NCBI GenBank assembly: GCA_910584435.1
Contig: CAJUAP010000012.1
Span: 13,710-77,709, forward strand
Length of the DNA: 64,000 nt
Direction: 5' to 3'
Source: an uncultured Acetatifactor sp.
GTDB lineage: Bacteria > Bacillota > Clostridia > Lachnospirales > Lachnospiraceae
Part shown: positions 8,630-15,514 of the stretch, in pieces
Layout of the letters: each line of letters starts with the position of its first letter
How positions within the stretch are numbered: the first letter of the stretch is position 1
Notes under the pieces: generated by a model
Told to the model about the DNA's origin: nothing
The model's database searches: none
The model's input: the letters and a program-made list of their open reading frames with translations, nothing else
Translations under genes and position numbers: made by a program

Positions 8630-9406
8630 ATGAAATTATATTTTAAATATTTAAGAGCATATTTTCTGTCGATAGCGCAATATAAGAAATCCGCGGTGCT
8701 GACAATTATAGGCCAGTTTTTTACTTCGCTGTTTTCACTGATTGGAATTCAATTTCTGTTCTCCAATTTTAAGACTGTGGCTGGTTTTACCTTTGAAGAA
8801 ATTCTGCTGTGCTATGCCAATATTATGTTTTCATTTTCTATTGCAGAATTTTTCGGGAGGGGGTTTGATACCTTTGAAGGTATTATGGCCAACGGACAAT
8901 TCGACAGAATGCTATTGAGGCCGCAGAATGAAATAGTACAGGTTCTGGAGTCCACATTTGAAATCAGCAGGATAGGGAAGCTGATACAGTCACTATTGAT
9001 ATACTTATTAATCATACCCAACAGCAGTATAGAATGGAATGTGTGCAGGCTGTTAGTTCTCATTGAGATGCTGGTATGCGGTGTTATATTATTTATTTCT
9101 TTGTTCATCATTTATGCATCCTTTTGCTTTTTTACAACCCAGGGCTTGGAGATATTCAATATTTTCACTGATGGCAGCAGGGAATTTGGGAAATATCCCT
9201 TTGCCGTGTACGGGGAGAATGTTCTTAAGATATTTACATATGTAGTACCTGTTGCCTGTATTCAATACTACCCGATTTGCTTTCTCACGGGTAAGAGTAT
9301 TCATATAGCAGATGCGTTAGTGCCGCTTGTATCATTGCCATATATGTTCCTGGCTGCATTATTCTGGCGAAAGGGGGTAAAACGATATAAGTCAACAGGA
9401 TCATAA
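8630..9406 (+). CDS. ABC-2 type transporter permease 2
   Basis: A 258-residue membrane protein, second half of the exporter. It has about six hydrophobic helices and the conserved ABC-2 features G-R-G-F-D-T-F-E-G-I, N-G-Q-F-D-R-M-L-L-R-P and, towards the end, P-V-A-C-I-Q-Y-Y-P, which are typical of the COG3694-like permease. Its start ATG directly follows the stop of permease 1 with no spacer, indicating translational coupling. It is a partner of the 6867 ATPase. A 49-base gap then leads to the carrier-protein gene. Confidence 0.85.
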   Translation: MKLYFKYLRAYFLSIAQYKKSAVLTIIGQFFTSLFSLIGIQFLFSNFKTVAGFTFEEILLCYANIMFSFSIAEFFGRGFDTFEGIMANGQFDRMLLRPQNEIVQVLESTFEISRIGKLIQSLLIYLLIIPNSSIEWNVCRLLVLIEMLVCGVILFISLFIIYASFCFFTTQGLEIFNIFTDGSREFGKYPFAVYGENVLKIFTYVVPVACIQYYPICFLTGKSIHIADALVPLVSLPYMFLAALFWRKGVKRYKSTGS

Positions 9407-9455
9407 GTTTGTGGAGAAGGCGTAATAAATGAATTGAGAAGGAGGAAAAGGCGGA

Positions 9456-9698
9456 ATGCTGGAAAGTAAAATCAGGGAAATAGTGGGTGAGCTTTTAGGA
9501 GAAAATAATCAGATTGATACGATTGACGGAGATTATCAGTTGTCAAATGTGGGATTGGATTCCATTGGCTTTATTAATATGATAGTAGTCCTGGAAGATA
9601 CATTCAATATCACTGTTGAAGATGATGAATTATTAATGCGCAATTTTGCCACCATTCATAAGATAAAAGAGTATCTGAATCAAAAGGGGATTGCATAA
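9456..9698 (+). CDS. Acyl/peptidyl carrier protein
   Basis: An 80-residue acidic carrier protein. The phosphopantetheine attachment motif G-L-D-S-I-G-F places the modified serine at residue 36. Four-helix ACP spacing is normal and length is typical. A strong GGAGG site precedes the ATG. The stop codon overlaps the start of the PLP decarboxylase (TAATG), so the two are made together. With no ketosynthase or condensation domain in view, the carrier probably holds a single amino acid or acyl unit loaded by an adenylating or ATP-grasp enzyme rather than serving fatty acid synthesis. Confidence 0.9.
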   Translation: MLESKIREIVGELLGENNQIDTIDGDYQLSNVGLDSIGFINMIVVLEDTFNITVEDDELLMRNFATIHKIKEYLNQKGIA

Positions 9699-10882
9699 TG
9701 GTTAAGCTTGCGTGGGAACAGTTGGACAAGATGCGCACTCCGGTATATGCTTACGACTATCAGGAGATTGAAGCCAGGTGTATTAATCTGCAGACGGCTT
9801 TGACGGAAGAAATTGAATTGTTTTATTCGGAAAAGGCCAATCCTAATATGCAATTGCTGAAAAAAATCAAGGAACTCACCAAAGGAGTGGAAGTGGCATC
9901 CGGACCGGAATTAGAAAATGCCATAGCTGCAGGCTATTCCCTGGAAAATATTATTTTTGTCGGACCGGGAAAAACCGGTGAGGAGCTGGCATTTGCATCT
10001 GAGAAGCAGATCTATTGCATTGTATGTGAATCGCTGGAAGAAATGATAAAAATAAATGAAATCGGGGGGAAGTTGCAGAAGAAGGTGTCCTGTGCCATTC
10101 GTGTCAATCCTGTTATGGCGAATGCAGGAAACAGAATGAAAATGGGAGGTGTGGCCCGTCCCTTTGGTATTGATGAAGAAAAAGTGTATGAGGTATTGGA
10201 AAGCATAATGAATTTGCCCTTTGTCAATATGATAGGAATATATGTATACAATGGCACACAGAATCTGTCAATTGATAAAATCTGTGAAGGTTTTCAGGGA
10301 ATATTTGAAATTGCATTAAAGTGTGAACAGGTGGCGGGAAAAAGAATAGAGTTTATAGGATTGGGCGGCGGTTATGGAGTTCCGTATTTTGAAGGAGAAA
10401 GTGAATTAGATATGGATGTACTGCGGCAGAAGGTTACGGAATTGCTGCATGAGTATTTGCCGAGATTTTCAAGAAGCCTGCGCCTGGTGTCCGAGTCAGG
10501 AAGGTATCTTGTGGCGGCAGGCGGATATTATATTGTCCGGGTGCTGTATAAAAAAGAATCGAGAGGAAAGAAGTTTCTGATAGTGGACGGCGGGACAAAC
10601 TTCTTCTCTGCTCCTTCAGGGATGGGGCATTTCCTGCGGAGAAAATTTCCTGTCAGCATCATTCAAAAGGAGAAGAGTATAGGGGAAGAGTGTGTATCCA
10701 TTGTTGGTCCGCTTTGTACACCGACAGATGAATTGATGCATGATGAACTGCTGCCTGCTGCTGATGTAAATGATTTTATTGTGTTTAGAAATGCAGGTGC
10801 ATATGGTTTGACGGCCAGTCCAATGTTCTTTTTATCACATGAACTTCCTGATGAAATTATTTGGAGAGAAGAGGATAGATAA
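9698..10882 (+). CDS. PLP-dependent fold-III amino acid decarboxylase (LysA-like)
   Basis: A 394-residue alanine-racemase-fold decarboxylase. The Schiff-base lysine is in FYSEKANPN (Lys46), followed by E-V-A-S-G-P-E-L, R-V-N-P, a glycine-rich LGGGYG phosphate loop, ESGRYLVA and the active-site block GPLCTPTDEL with the cysteine supplied across the dimer. The family decarboxylates diaminopimelate, ornithine, lysine, arginine or related amino acids at the alpha carbon. Relatives co-encoded with a carrier protein are known from exosortase-associated and secondary-metabolite loci. Here it overlaps the ACP gene, suggesting a carrier-bound or pathway-specific amino acid substrate. The housekeeping lysA role is unlikely given the location. 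Confidence 0.85.
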   Translation: MVKLAWEQLDKMRTPVYAYDYQEIEARCINLQTALTEEIELFYSEKANPNMQLLKKIKELTKGVEVASGPELENAIAAGYSLENIIFVGPGKTGEELAFASEKQIYCIVCESLEEMIKINEIGGKLQKKVSCAIRVNPVMANAGNRMKMGGVARPFGIDEEKVYEVLESIMNLPFVNMIGIYVYNGTQNLSIDKICEGFQGIFEIALKCEQVAGKRIEFIGLGGGYGVPYFEGESELDMDVLRQKVTELLHEYLPRFSRSLRLVSESGRYLVAAGGYYIVRVLYKKESRGKKFLIVDGGTNFFSAPSGMGHFLRRKFPVSIIQKEKSIGEECVSIVGPLCTPTDELMHDELLPAADVNDFIVFRNAGAYGLTASPMFFLSHELPDEIIWREEDR

Positions 10883-10883
10883 T

Positions 10884-11990
10884 ATGATTCTGATGAAAGA
10901 CTTAAACAGGGAACAGGAAATGATTCTGCTGATGTCCAGGATGAGTATGAGTGAAGCAGTAGTAAACAGGATTGATACACTTATCAGGGATAAGGAACTT
11001 AACTGGAATTATATCCTTCAGGTCTGCATTAAAAATAAAATATTGGGACTGTTCTGGGGGAATATTGTCCGCCTGAAATATGTTGAATTTCTTCCAAGCA
11101 AAATACTCCAGGTTATGAAGTTTCATTATCTTGGGATAAAGAACAGGACGGTTGCTTATATAAAAGAAGCTGAGTCCATTATGCGCGTTTTTGAAGAGCG
11201 GAATATGAAAGCGGCGTTTCTGAAAGGCGCTTATCTGGTTCCTCATATGTATAAGGAATATGGGCTTCGGAACATGAATGATATCGATATTATGATTGGC
11301 TATCAGGATGCTAAGGCGATTTCTGATATTATGGGCTCCCTGGGATATGTTCAGGGCGAATATCATTATGAGGAAGATGCGATTGTGCCATTTAGCAGAC
11401 AAAAACAGATTTTGTGGAAAATGCAGGTCAATAATATGGCTCCGTTCTTGAAAAGGTCTGAAAACGATTATATCAATTGCTATAAAGTTGATTTCTGCAT
11501 GAGTTTGGATCTTAAATTAAAGAGGGAAGATGTGGAGAACCTTTTAAATAGATGTGCTGCAAATGCGCTGACACCGTCAATTTTTTTCCTGCACTTGTGC
11601 TGCCATTTTTATAAAGAAGCAGTAAATTTAATCTGGATTTATAATAATAATGATATTAATTTAATTAAATTATGTGATCTGAGGGAATATGTTATTTCGC
11701 ATATGACAGAACAGGATATAATACAGACGATACAACTGGCAAATGAGCTGGATTACAGTGAAGCGGTATATTATGCGTTTTACTGTCTGCAGTCTATTTT
11801 CAGCGATGGATTTGAAGACAGATATATGGAGCTGCTGCAGATTAAGGATAAGGAATTTGTCAATTTCTTTGGAAAACGGGATCTGGAACAGGAACGTCGT
11901 TGGGAAAAGGGTGTGCTGGATCGTATTTTTTCTGTCTCCAACAGAGATGAATTAAGAGACGATTTACCCAAATACCGTATGATGAGTTGA
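10884..11990 (+). CDS. Nucleotidyltransferase-fold protein (NTP_transf_5 type)
   Basis: A protein of about 368 residues with the marks of the uncharacterised nucleotidyltransferase family PF14907: F-L-K-G-A-Y-L at about 112-118, then Y-G-L-R-N-M-N-D-I-D-I-M-I with the metal-binding D-x-D at 133-135. The family is frequent in peptide natural-product clusters, often beside HprK-like proteins and SPASM radical SAM enzymes, but its reaction is not established. The ATG at 10884 begins one base after the decarboxylase stop. An ATG at 10839 would overlap that gene and is less likely. It probably transfers a nucleotide or acts on a pathway intermediate. Confidence 0.75.
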   Translation: MILMKDLNREQEMILLMSRMSMSEAVVNRIDTLIRDKELNWNYILQVCIKNKILGLFWGNIVRLKYVEFLPSKILQVMKFHYLGIKNRTVAYIKEAESIMRVFEERNMKAAFLKGAYLVPHMYKEYGLRNMNDIDIMIGYQDAKAISDIMGSLGYVQGEYHYEEDAIVPFSRQKQILWKMQVNNMAPFLKRSENDYINCYKVDFCMSLDLKLKREDVENLLNRCAANALTPSIFFLHLCCHFYKEAVNLIWIYNNNDINLIKLCDLREYVISHMTEQDIIQTIQLANELDYSEAVYYAFYCLQSIFSDGFEDRYMELLQIKDKEFVNFFGKRDLEQERRWEKGVLDRIFSVSNRDELRDDLPKYRMMS

Positions 11991-11993
11991 GCC

Positions 11994-12626
11994 ATGAAGC
12001 GCCTGATTGTTGAAGGGATTACAGGAAGTGGAAAAACAACCCTGCTAAATTGCTTAAAGGATAAATTTTCTCAATGGGAGGAGCTTAATTATTTGTCCCT
12101 CTCACAATTTTATACAAACGGGTTGATATATAGAAAAACAGATTCCTCCGTAGAAATGGAGTGTTATCATAATCTAAATAAAATATGTGACTTCATAGAG
12201 TATTTTGATAATGGATATGATACATACGGAACAAAGGATATCAAGCGTAGGATTGTAAGCGTGCTGGAGTGTTTTCACATTGAAAATTATGCCAAAGGGT
12301 ATATGAGCAATAAGGCATTATTCAAAGACCTGGATGATAAAATGAAGAATAGGGGATATAAGCTGATTATATTATATTTACCGGAAAATAGTGTGATGGA
12401 ACGCAGTATTATATCAACCAGCCGTTATAGGAATTCGGAGAAGTGGGATAATTACCTGGCAGCATTAGGGAAAGACGTGGAAGAAATAAAGGAATATTTT
12501 ATAGAAATACAAAATGAAATCCTGAAATGGGCTGATCTGTCGTCAATGGATAAAATGATTATTTCTACGGAAGACATGGATTGGAATACCTATGTAAATG
12601 ACATTTTGAAATTTCTGGAAGGGTAA
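11994..12626 (+). CDS. P-loop nucleoside/nucleotide kinase-like protein
   Basis: A 210-residue protein starting MKRLIVEGITGSGKTT, a Walker A motif at residues 8-15 in the position typical of deoxynucleoside and thymidylate kinases. A LID-like region with R-S-I-I-S-T-S-R-Y-R lies near residue 135-145. It is the second small P-loop kinase of the cluster. In a nucleoside pathway it could phosphorylate a nucleoside or activate a sugar or amide. It sits between the nucleotidyltransferase-fold gene (3-base gap) and the PHP gene (7-base gap). The substrate is unknown. Confidence 0.75.
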   Translation: MKRLIVEGITGSGKTTLLNCLKDKFSQWEELNYLSLSQFYTNGLIYRKTDSSVEMECYHNLNKICDFIEYFDNGYDTYGTKDIKRRIVSVLECFHIENYAKGYMSNKALFKDLDDKMKNRGYKLIILYLPENSVMERSIISTSRYRNSEKWDNYLAALGKDVEEIKEYFIEIQNEILKWADLSSMDKMIISTEDMDWNTYVNDILKFLEG

Positions 12627-12633
12627 TAGAAGT

Positions 12634-13470
12634 ATGGAACGAAATGAGAAAGCTGATCTGCATATTCATACGGATTGTTCCGATGGAACAGAGCCGGTAT
12701 ATGAGATTGTAAGATTGCTTAAGGAGAAGGGCATTACGACAGCTTCCATTACAGATCATAACAGTTTGGAAGCATATGATCAATTACAGTCATTTCCGGT
12801 ATCGGGAGTAAAAATTGTTCCCGGTATAGAAATCAACGCTTTTGACGGAGAATCTATACATATTCTGGGATATAATATATGTCCGTTTCAGGGGAAAGTG
12901 AGGGATATGGTCCATACGCTTCGCAATGCTTATGCAAAGGCGGTGTCAAGGCTTGGTTTATCATTGTACCGCCAAGGGATAATTGAGCAGGATATTCTGC
13001 GGAAGAAGAATTTAACCCGTAGACTTCTGGCAGAAATTCTGGTAGACAAAGGTTTATGTGAGACAATCGAGTGTGCTGTAACAGAGTATTTGGATTACGG
13101 ACAAAACAGGATAGCGCCGCCTAAAAAGCTGTTGGTGGAAGAGGTTATTGAAACAATTCTTCTGGACGGAGGCATTCCTGTTCTGGCGCATCCTGGAAAG
13201 ATGAAATCATCAGGATATGAAGAGCGTCTGGAGCAGATAAAGCATTATAAGCAATTTGGACTGAAGGGAGTGGAGTGCTTTCATCCGGACCATAGCGAGA
13301 CGGATGTTATGCAGTTTGTTAAAATTGCAGGAGAATTAGGTCTTTATATCAGTGGCGGAAGTGATTTCCATGGTCTTAATAAGAAAGGAATAGAATTAGG
13401 TTGTCCTTTTGTGGGGAAATGGGATGAGAATATCCTGCAGGAGTTCTTGGGAGTGCTGAAAAGTATATGA
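12634..13470 (+). CDS. PHP-domain phosphoesterase
   Basis: A 278-residue PHP-domain protein of the TrpH/YciV type. Metal-binding motifs are ADLHIHTDCSDG at the N-terminus, SITDHNS at about 38-44, V-L-A-H-P-G-K in the middle and GGSDFHG near the C-terminus. Characterised relatives are 5'-3' exoribonucleases and 3',5'-nucleoside bisphosphate phosphatases. In this operon a phosphatase acting on a nucleotide, for example one releasing a free nucleoside or removing a protecting phosphate, would be consistent with the TruD-like enzyme. It overlaps the start of the glycosyltransferase gene by 4 bases. Confidence 0.85.
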   Translation: MERNEKADLHIHTDCSDGTEPVYEIVRLLKEKGITTASITDHNSLEAYDQLQSFPVSGVKIVPGIEINAFDGESIHILGYNICPFQGKVRDMVHTLRNAYAKAVSRLGLSLYRQGIIEQDILRKKNLTRRLLAEILVDKGLCETIECAVTEYLDYGQNRIAPPKKLLVEEVIETILLDGGIPVLAHPGKMKSSGYEERLEQIKHYKQFGLKGVECFHPDHSETDVMQFVKIAGELGLYISGGSDFHGLNKKGIELGCPFVGKWDENILQEFLGVLKSI

Positions 13471-14816
13471 AATATATTATGTTATTTATAACCATGGTTT
13501 ATATTTTTGATATCTTGGTTAATTACATCAAACTATATATTATCAGAAAGCGGACATCAGGCGAAACAGAATATGATCCGCATCAGAAAAATCAAAAGTT
13601 ATATATCTTAATTCCTATGATGGACGAACAAAAAATAGCAGAAGAGACATTTGAACATTTTTATCAATATGTGGAAAAAGGCAGTCACTATAAATTAGTA
13701 TTTATAACAACGGACAGGGAAAAGCGGTGTCATGCTGTGAGGCATACATATGACATTTTGAGCGAGGTAATCGGGAAATATCACTCCGCTAATACCATCT
13801 TATATCATTATTCCGGAAGCGGTGTAATGGCGCATCAGCTGAATTATGCAGTGGCTGAAATTGATAAAATTGAGAAGGATAACTATTGGATCGCAGTCTA
13901 TAATGCAGATTCCAGAATCAGCAGAGAATCATTGGCATATTTTGAGGAAAGGGCTGTTGGCTATAGAGAACCCGGCAATGAGTTCTGCATGCAGCAATAC
14001 AGTTATTTTGCAGTTCCCAGGGGGATAAAAGAGGAATCGGTCTTGGCAAGCGCCGCATTATGGCAGAATCGATGGAGTATTCTATTTGAATATGCGCGTG
14101 CCAAGTATCATGTGGAATTATGGAAAGGTATGTCTGGGTGCTCAGAACGCATACAGTATTTGGGGGATTTACTGTTTGGGAAGATGAATTATGTCATTGG
14201 ACATGGTTTATTTATAAATCGAGGGACTTTGAAGAAGGTGGGCGGTTTTCCGGAAAAGACATTGAATGAAGATGCTTTTCTGGGGTATTTGTTATGTGAA
14301 AATAAGGTAACAATACATCCCATTCCATATTTTGAGTGTGCGGAATTTACGGATGCAGTATCAAAATATATAAAGCAGCAGACGGTTTGGTTTAATGGTC
14401 CGTTTGATGCGTTTGTTTATTACAAGTTATGGAAAAAGATGTTTTCTTCAGATATTACAATAGGAAGGAAGATTCGCGCTTTTCTATTGGCCTTTAAGTT
14501 ATTTCTGCATGCGGTATATTGGCTGTTGTCGCCGGTGGTGCTGCTTGTGGTGCTTCCTGTATATTATGTGGGAAATTATAAGATTTATGGTTTTGCGGCT
14601 TCGCTGCTTATGATTTGTCTGCTTTTATATGTAACAAATCTGCTTGTATATAGATTGTTAAGAGAGAAGTTTCCCGGGGTGTTATTTCCCAGACCATCAT
14701 TTTTCTACGATATATTGTTTTATATGGTTCATTGTATAGGGCCGCTGAGAAATATCATACTCAGGATTCTAAGGAAAAACAGTATGGAAAATAAGTACAA
14801 GACAGAACGAAATTAA
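13467..14816 (+). CDS. Membrane-bound family 2 glycosyltransferase
   Basis: A 449-residue membrane protein with one N-terminal helix and about three to four C-terminal helices around a cytosolic GT2 domain. The GT2 D-x-D-like motif is in Y-N-A-D-S-R, the acceptor motif in L-N-E-D-A-F-L-G and the last motif in K-Q-Q-T-V-W-F. Processive GT2 enzymes usually have Q-x-x-R-W; here it reads QQTVW, so chain synthesis is uncertain. It is the last gene of the cluster and may glycosylate the product or a lipid carrier. The following 700 bases contain no intact gene, marking the cluster border. Confidence 0.75.
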   Translation: MKYIMLFITMVYIFDILVNYIKLYIIRKRTSGETEYDPHQKNQKLYILIPMMDEQKIAEETFEHFYQYVEKGSHYKLVFITTDREKRCHAVRHTYDILSEVIGKYHSANTILYHYSGSGVMAHQLNYAVAEIDKIEKDNYWIAVYNADSRISRESLAYFEERAVGYREPGNEFCMQQYSYFAVPRGIKEESVLASAALWQNRWSILFEYARAKYHVELWKGMSGCSERIQYLGDLLFGKMNYVIGHGLFINRGTLKKVGGFPEKTLNEDAFLGYLLCENKVTIHPIPYFECAEFTDAVSKYIKQQTVWFNGPFDAFVYYKLWKKMFSSDITIGRKIRAFLLAFKLFLHAVYWLLSPVVLLVVLPVYYVGNYKIYGFAASLLMICLLLYVTNLLVYRLLREKFPGVLFPRPSFFYDILFYMVHCIGPLRNIILRILRKNSMENKYKTERN

Positions 14817-15164
14817 ATGATAAAATGCTGTTAAAATAGGCACTGTTTCAATCGTAGAATTATTTGATGATTTTGACAACGTTTTGTGCGTATGAGTATG
14901 TCCGCCGGCCTGGCTTCCTGCCATGTCGCAGACAGGCCGGAGCCAGGGACATCCATTATCTTTTCACGCCGATCAGCACCCGTTTTCCGCAAAAGGCAAA
15001 ACCATATGACAGAAATTCAGACAAAACGCCTAAGGAATCCGTGGCAATGTATTCTTACATGTCAGCTGTAACTTTCCGGTAGTATTCTCTTTCCTTTTCG
15101 TTTAATTTTCCGCTTTCCACAGAAAATCATAGTGGTTGTAAAGCGTGGTGATAATGTGGCATAT

Positions 15165-15238
15165 TTTTTCCAATAAAAGTAACCTTTGCTTCTGAGTGTC
15201 TCAAAATCCTGACATCCAATGCTCACTGTCCTTGGCAT
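15165..15238 (-). pseudogene. Remnant of AAA-ATPase/DUF1703-type gene N-terminus
   Basis: Read on the minus strand from the ATG at 15238, the frame gives M-P-R-T-V-S-I-G-C-Q-D-F-E-T-L-R-S-K-G-Y followed by F-Y. This closely matches the usual N-terminus of the abundant Clostridia AAA-ATPase-like proteins (PF09820), which read IGIQDFEKLRxxxxFYVDKT. After about 25 residues the similarity stops and the P-loop region is absent. It is therefore a fragment left by deletion at the cluster edge. The match is short, so confidence is moderate. Confidence 0.5.
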
Positions 15239-15288
15239 AAAATGACTCCTTTTCGTCAGCGCGGTTTGCCGTATCGTCAAATCGCAAT

Positions 15289-15310
15289 AGTTCAGTGAGC
15301 TGTCTGAACT
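15289..15310. repeat. Small palindrome P, copy 1
   Basis: AGTTCAG and CTGAACT arms separated by 8 bases. It matches copies at 15442 and 27303, which also have exactly 8 bases in the loop. Confidence 0.6.
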
Positions 15311-15441
15311 GCTGCTGTCGCCAGAATGTGATAACGGAAAGCGGTTTACATTTGGCAGATGAGGAAGTATACTAAGAGAAGATGCCGAAGCGGCACGAGA
15401 GTGTGCCGCCTTGCAGTCATTGCGGGATAGAATTTGCAGCT

Positions 15442-15467
15442 GCAGTTCAGTGATTTGTCTGAACTGC
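15442..15467. repeat. Small palindrome P, copy 2
   Basis: Perfect 9-base arms GCAGTTCAG and CTGAACTGC with an 8-base loop, 48 bases before the start of the methionine/folate gene. It could fold in the leader mRNA. Confidence 0.65.
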
Positions 15468-15514
15468 TGCAATTGGAAGAATCGGAAGCGGATACAAGAA
15501 ATTGGAGGAAAATT

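Larger units (their letters stand above)
14817..15514 (+). other. Gene-poor border region with hairpins
   Basis: About 700 bases separate the A/T-rich cluster from the housekeeping genes. They contain a CCGGCCTG...CAGGCCGG inverted repeat at about 14909-14940, a remnant of an AAA-ATPase-type gene on the minus strand (15165-15238), two copies of the small palindrome P at 15289 and 15442, and a CGGCAC...GTGCCG hairpin at about 15392-15410. No SAM riboswitch consensus was seen before the methionine gene. Several short open frames exist, but none has a ribosome site or a recognisable product. Confidence 0.6.

Noticed and set aside
9407..9455. Possible RiPP precursor gene between the exporter and the carrier protein
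   Set aside because: The only ATG frame here ends after two codons.
14864..15082. Two overlapping plus-strand frames after the glycosyltransferase gene
   Set aside because: No ribosome site, no recognisable product, and they overlap a palindrome.
15250..15514. SAM (S-box) riboswitch before the methionine/folate gene
   Set aside because: The conserved S-box core sequences are absent; only unrelated hairpins were found.
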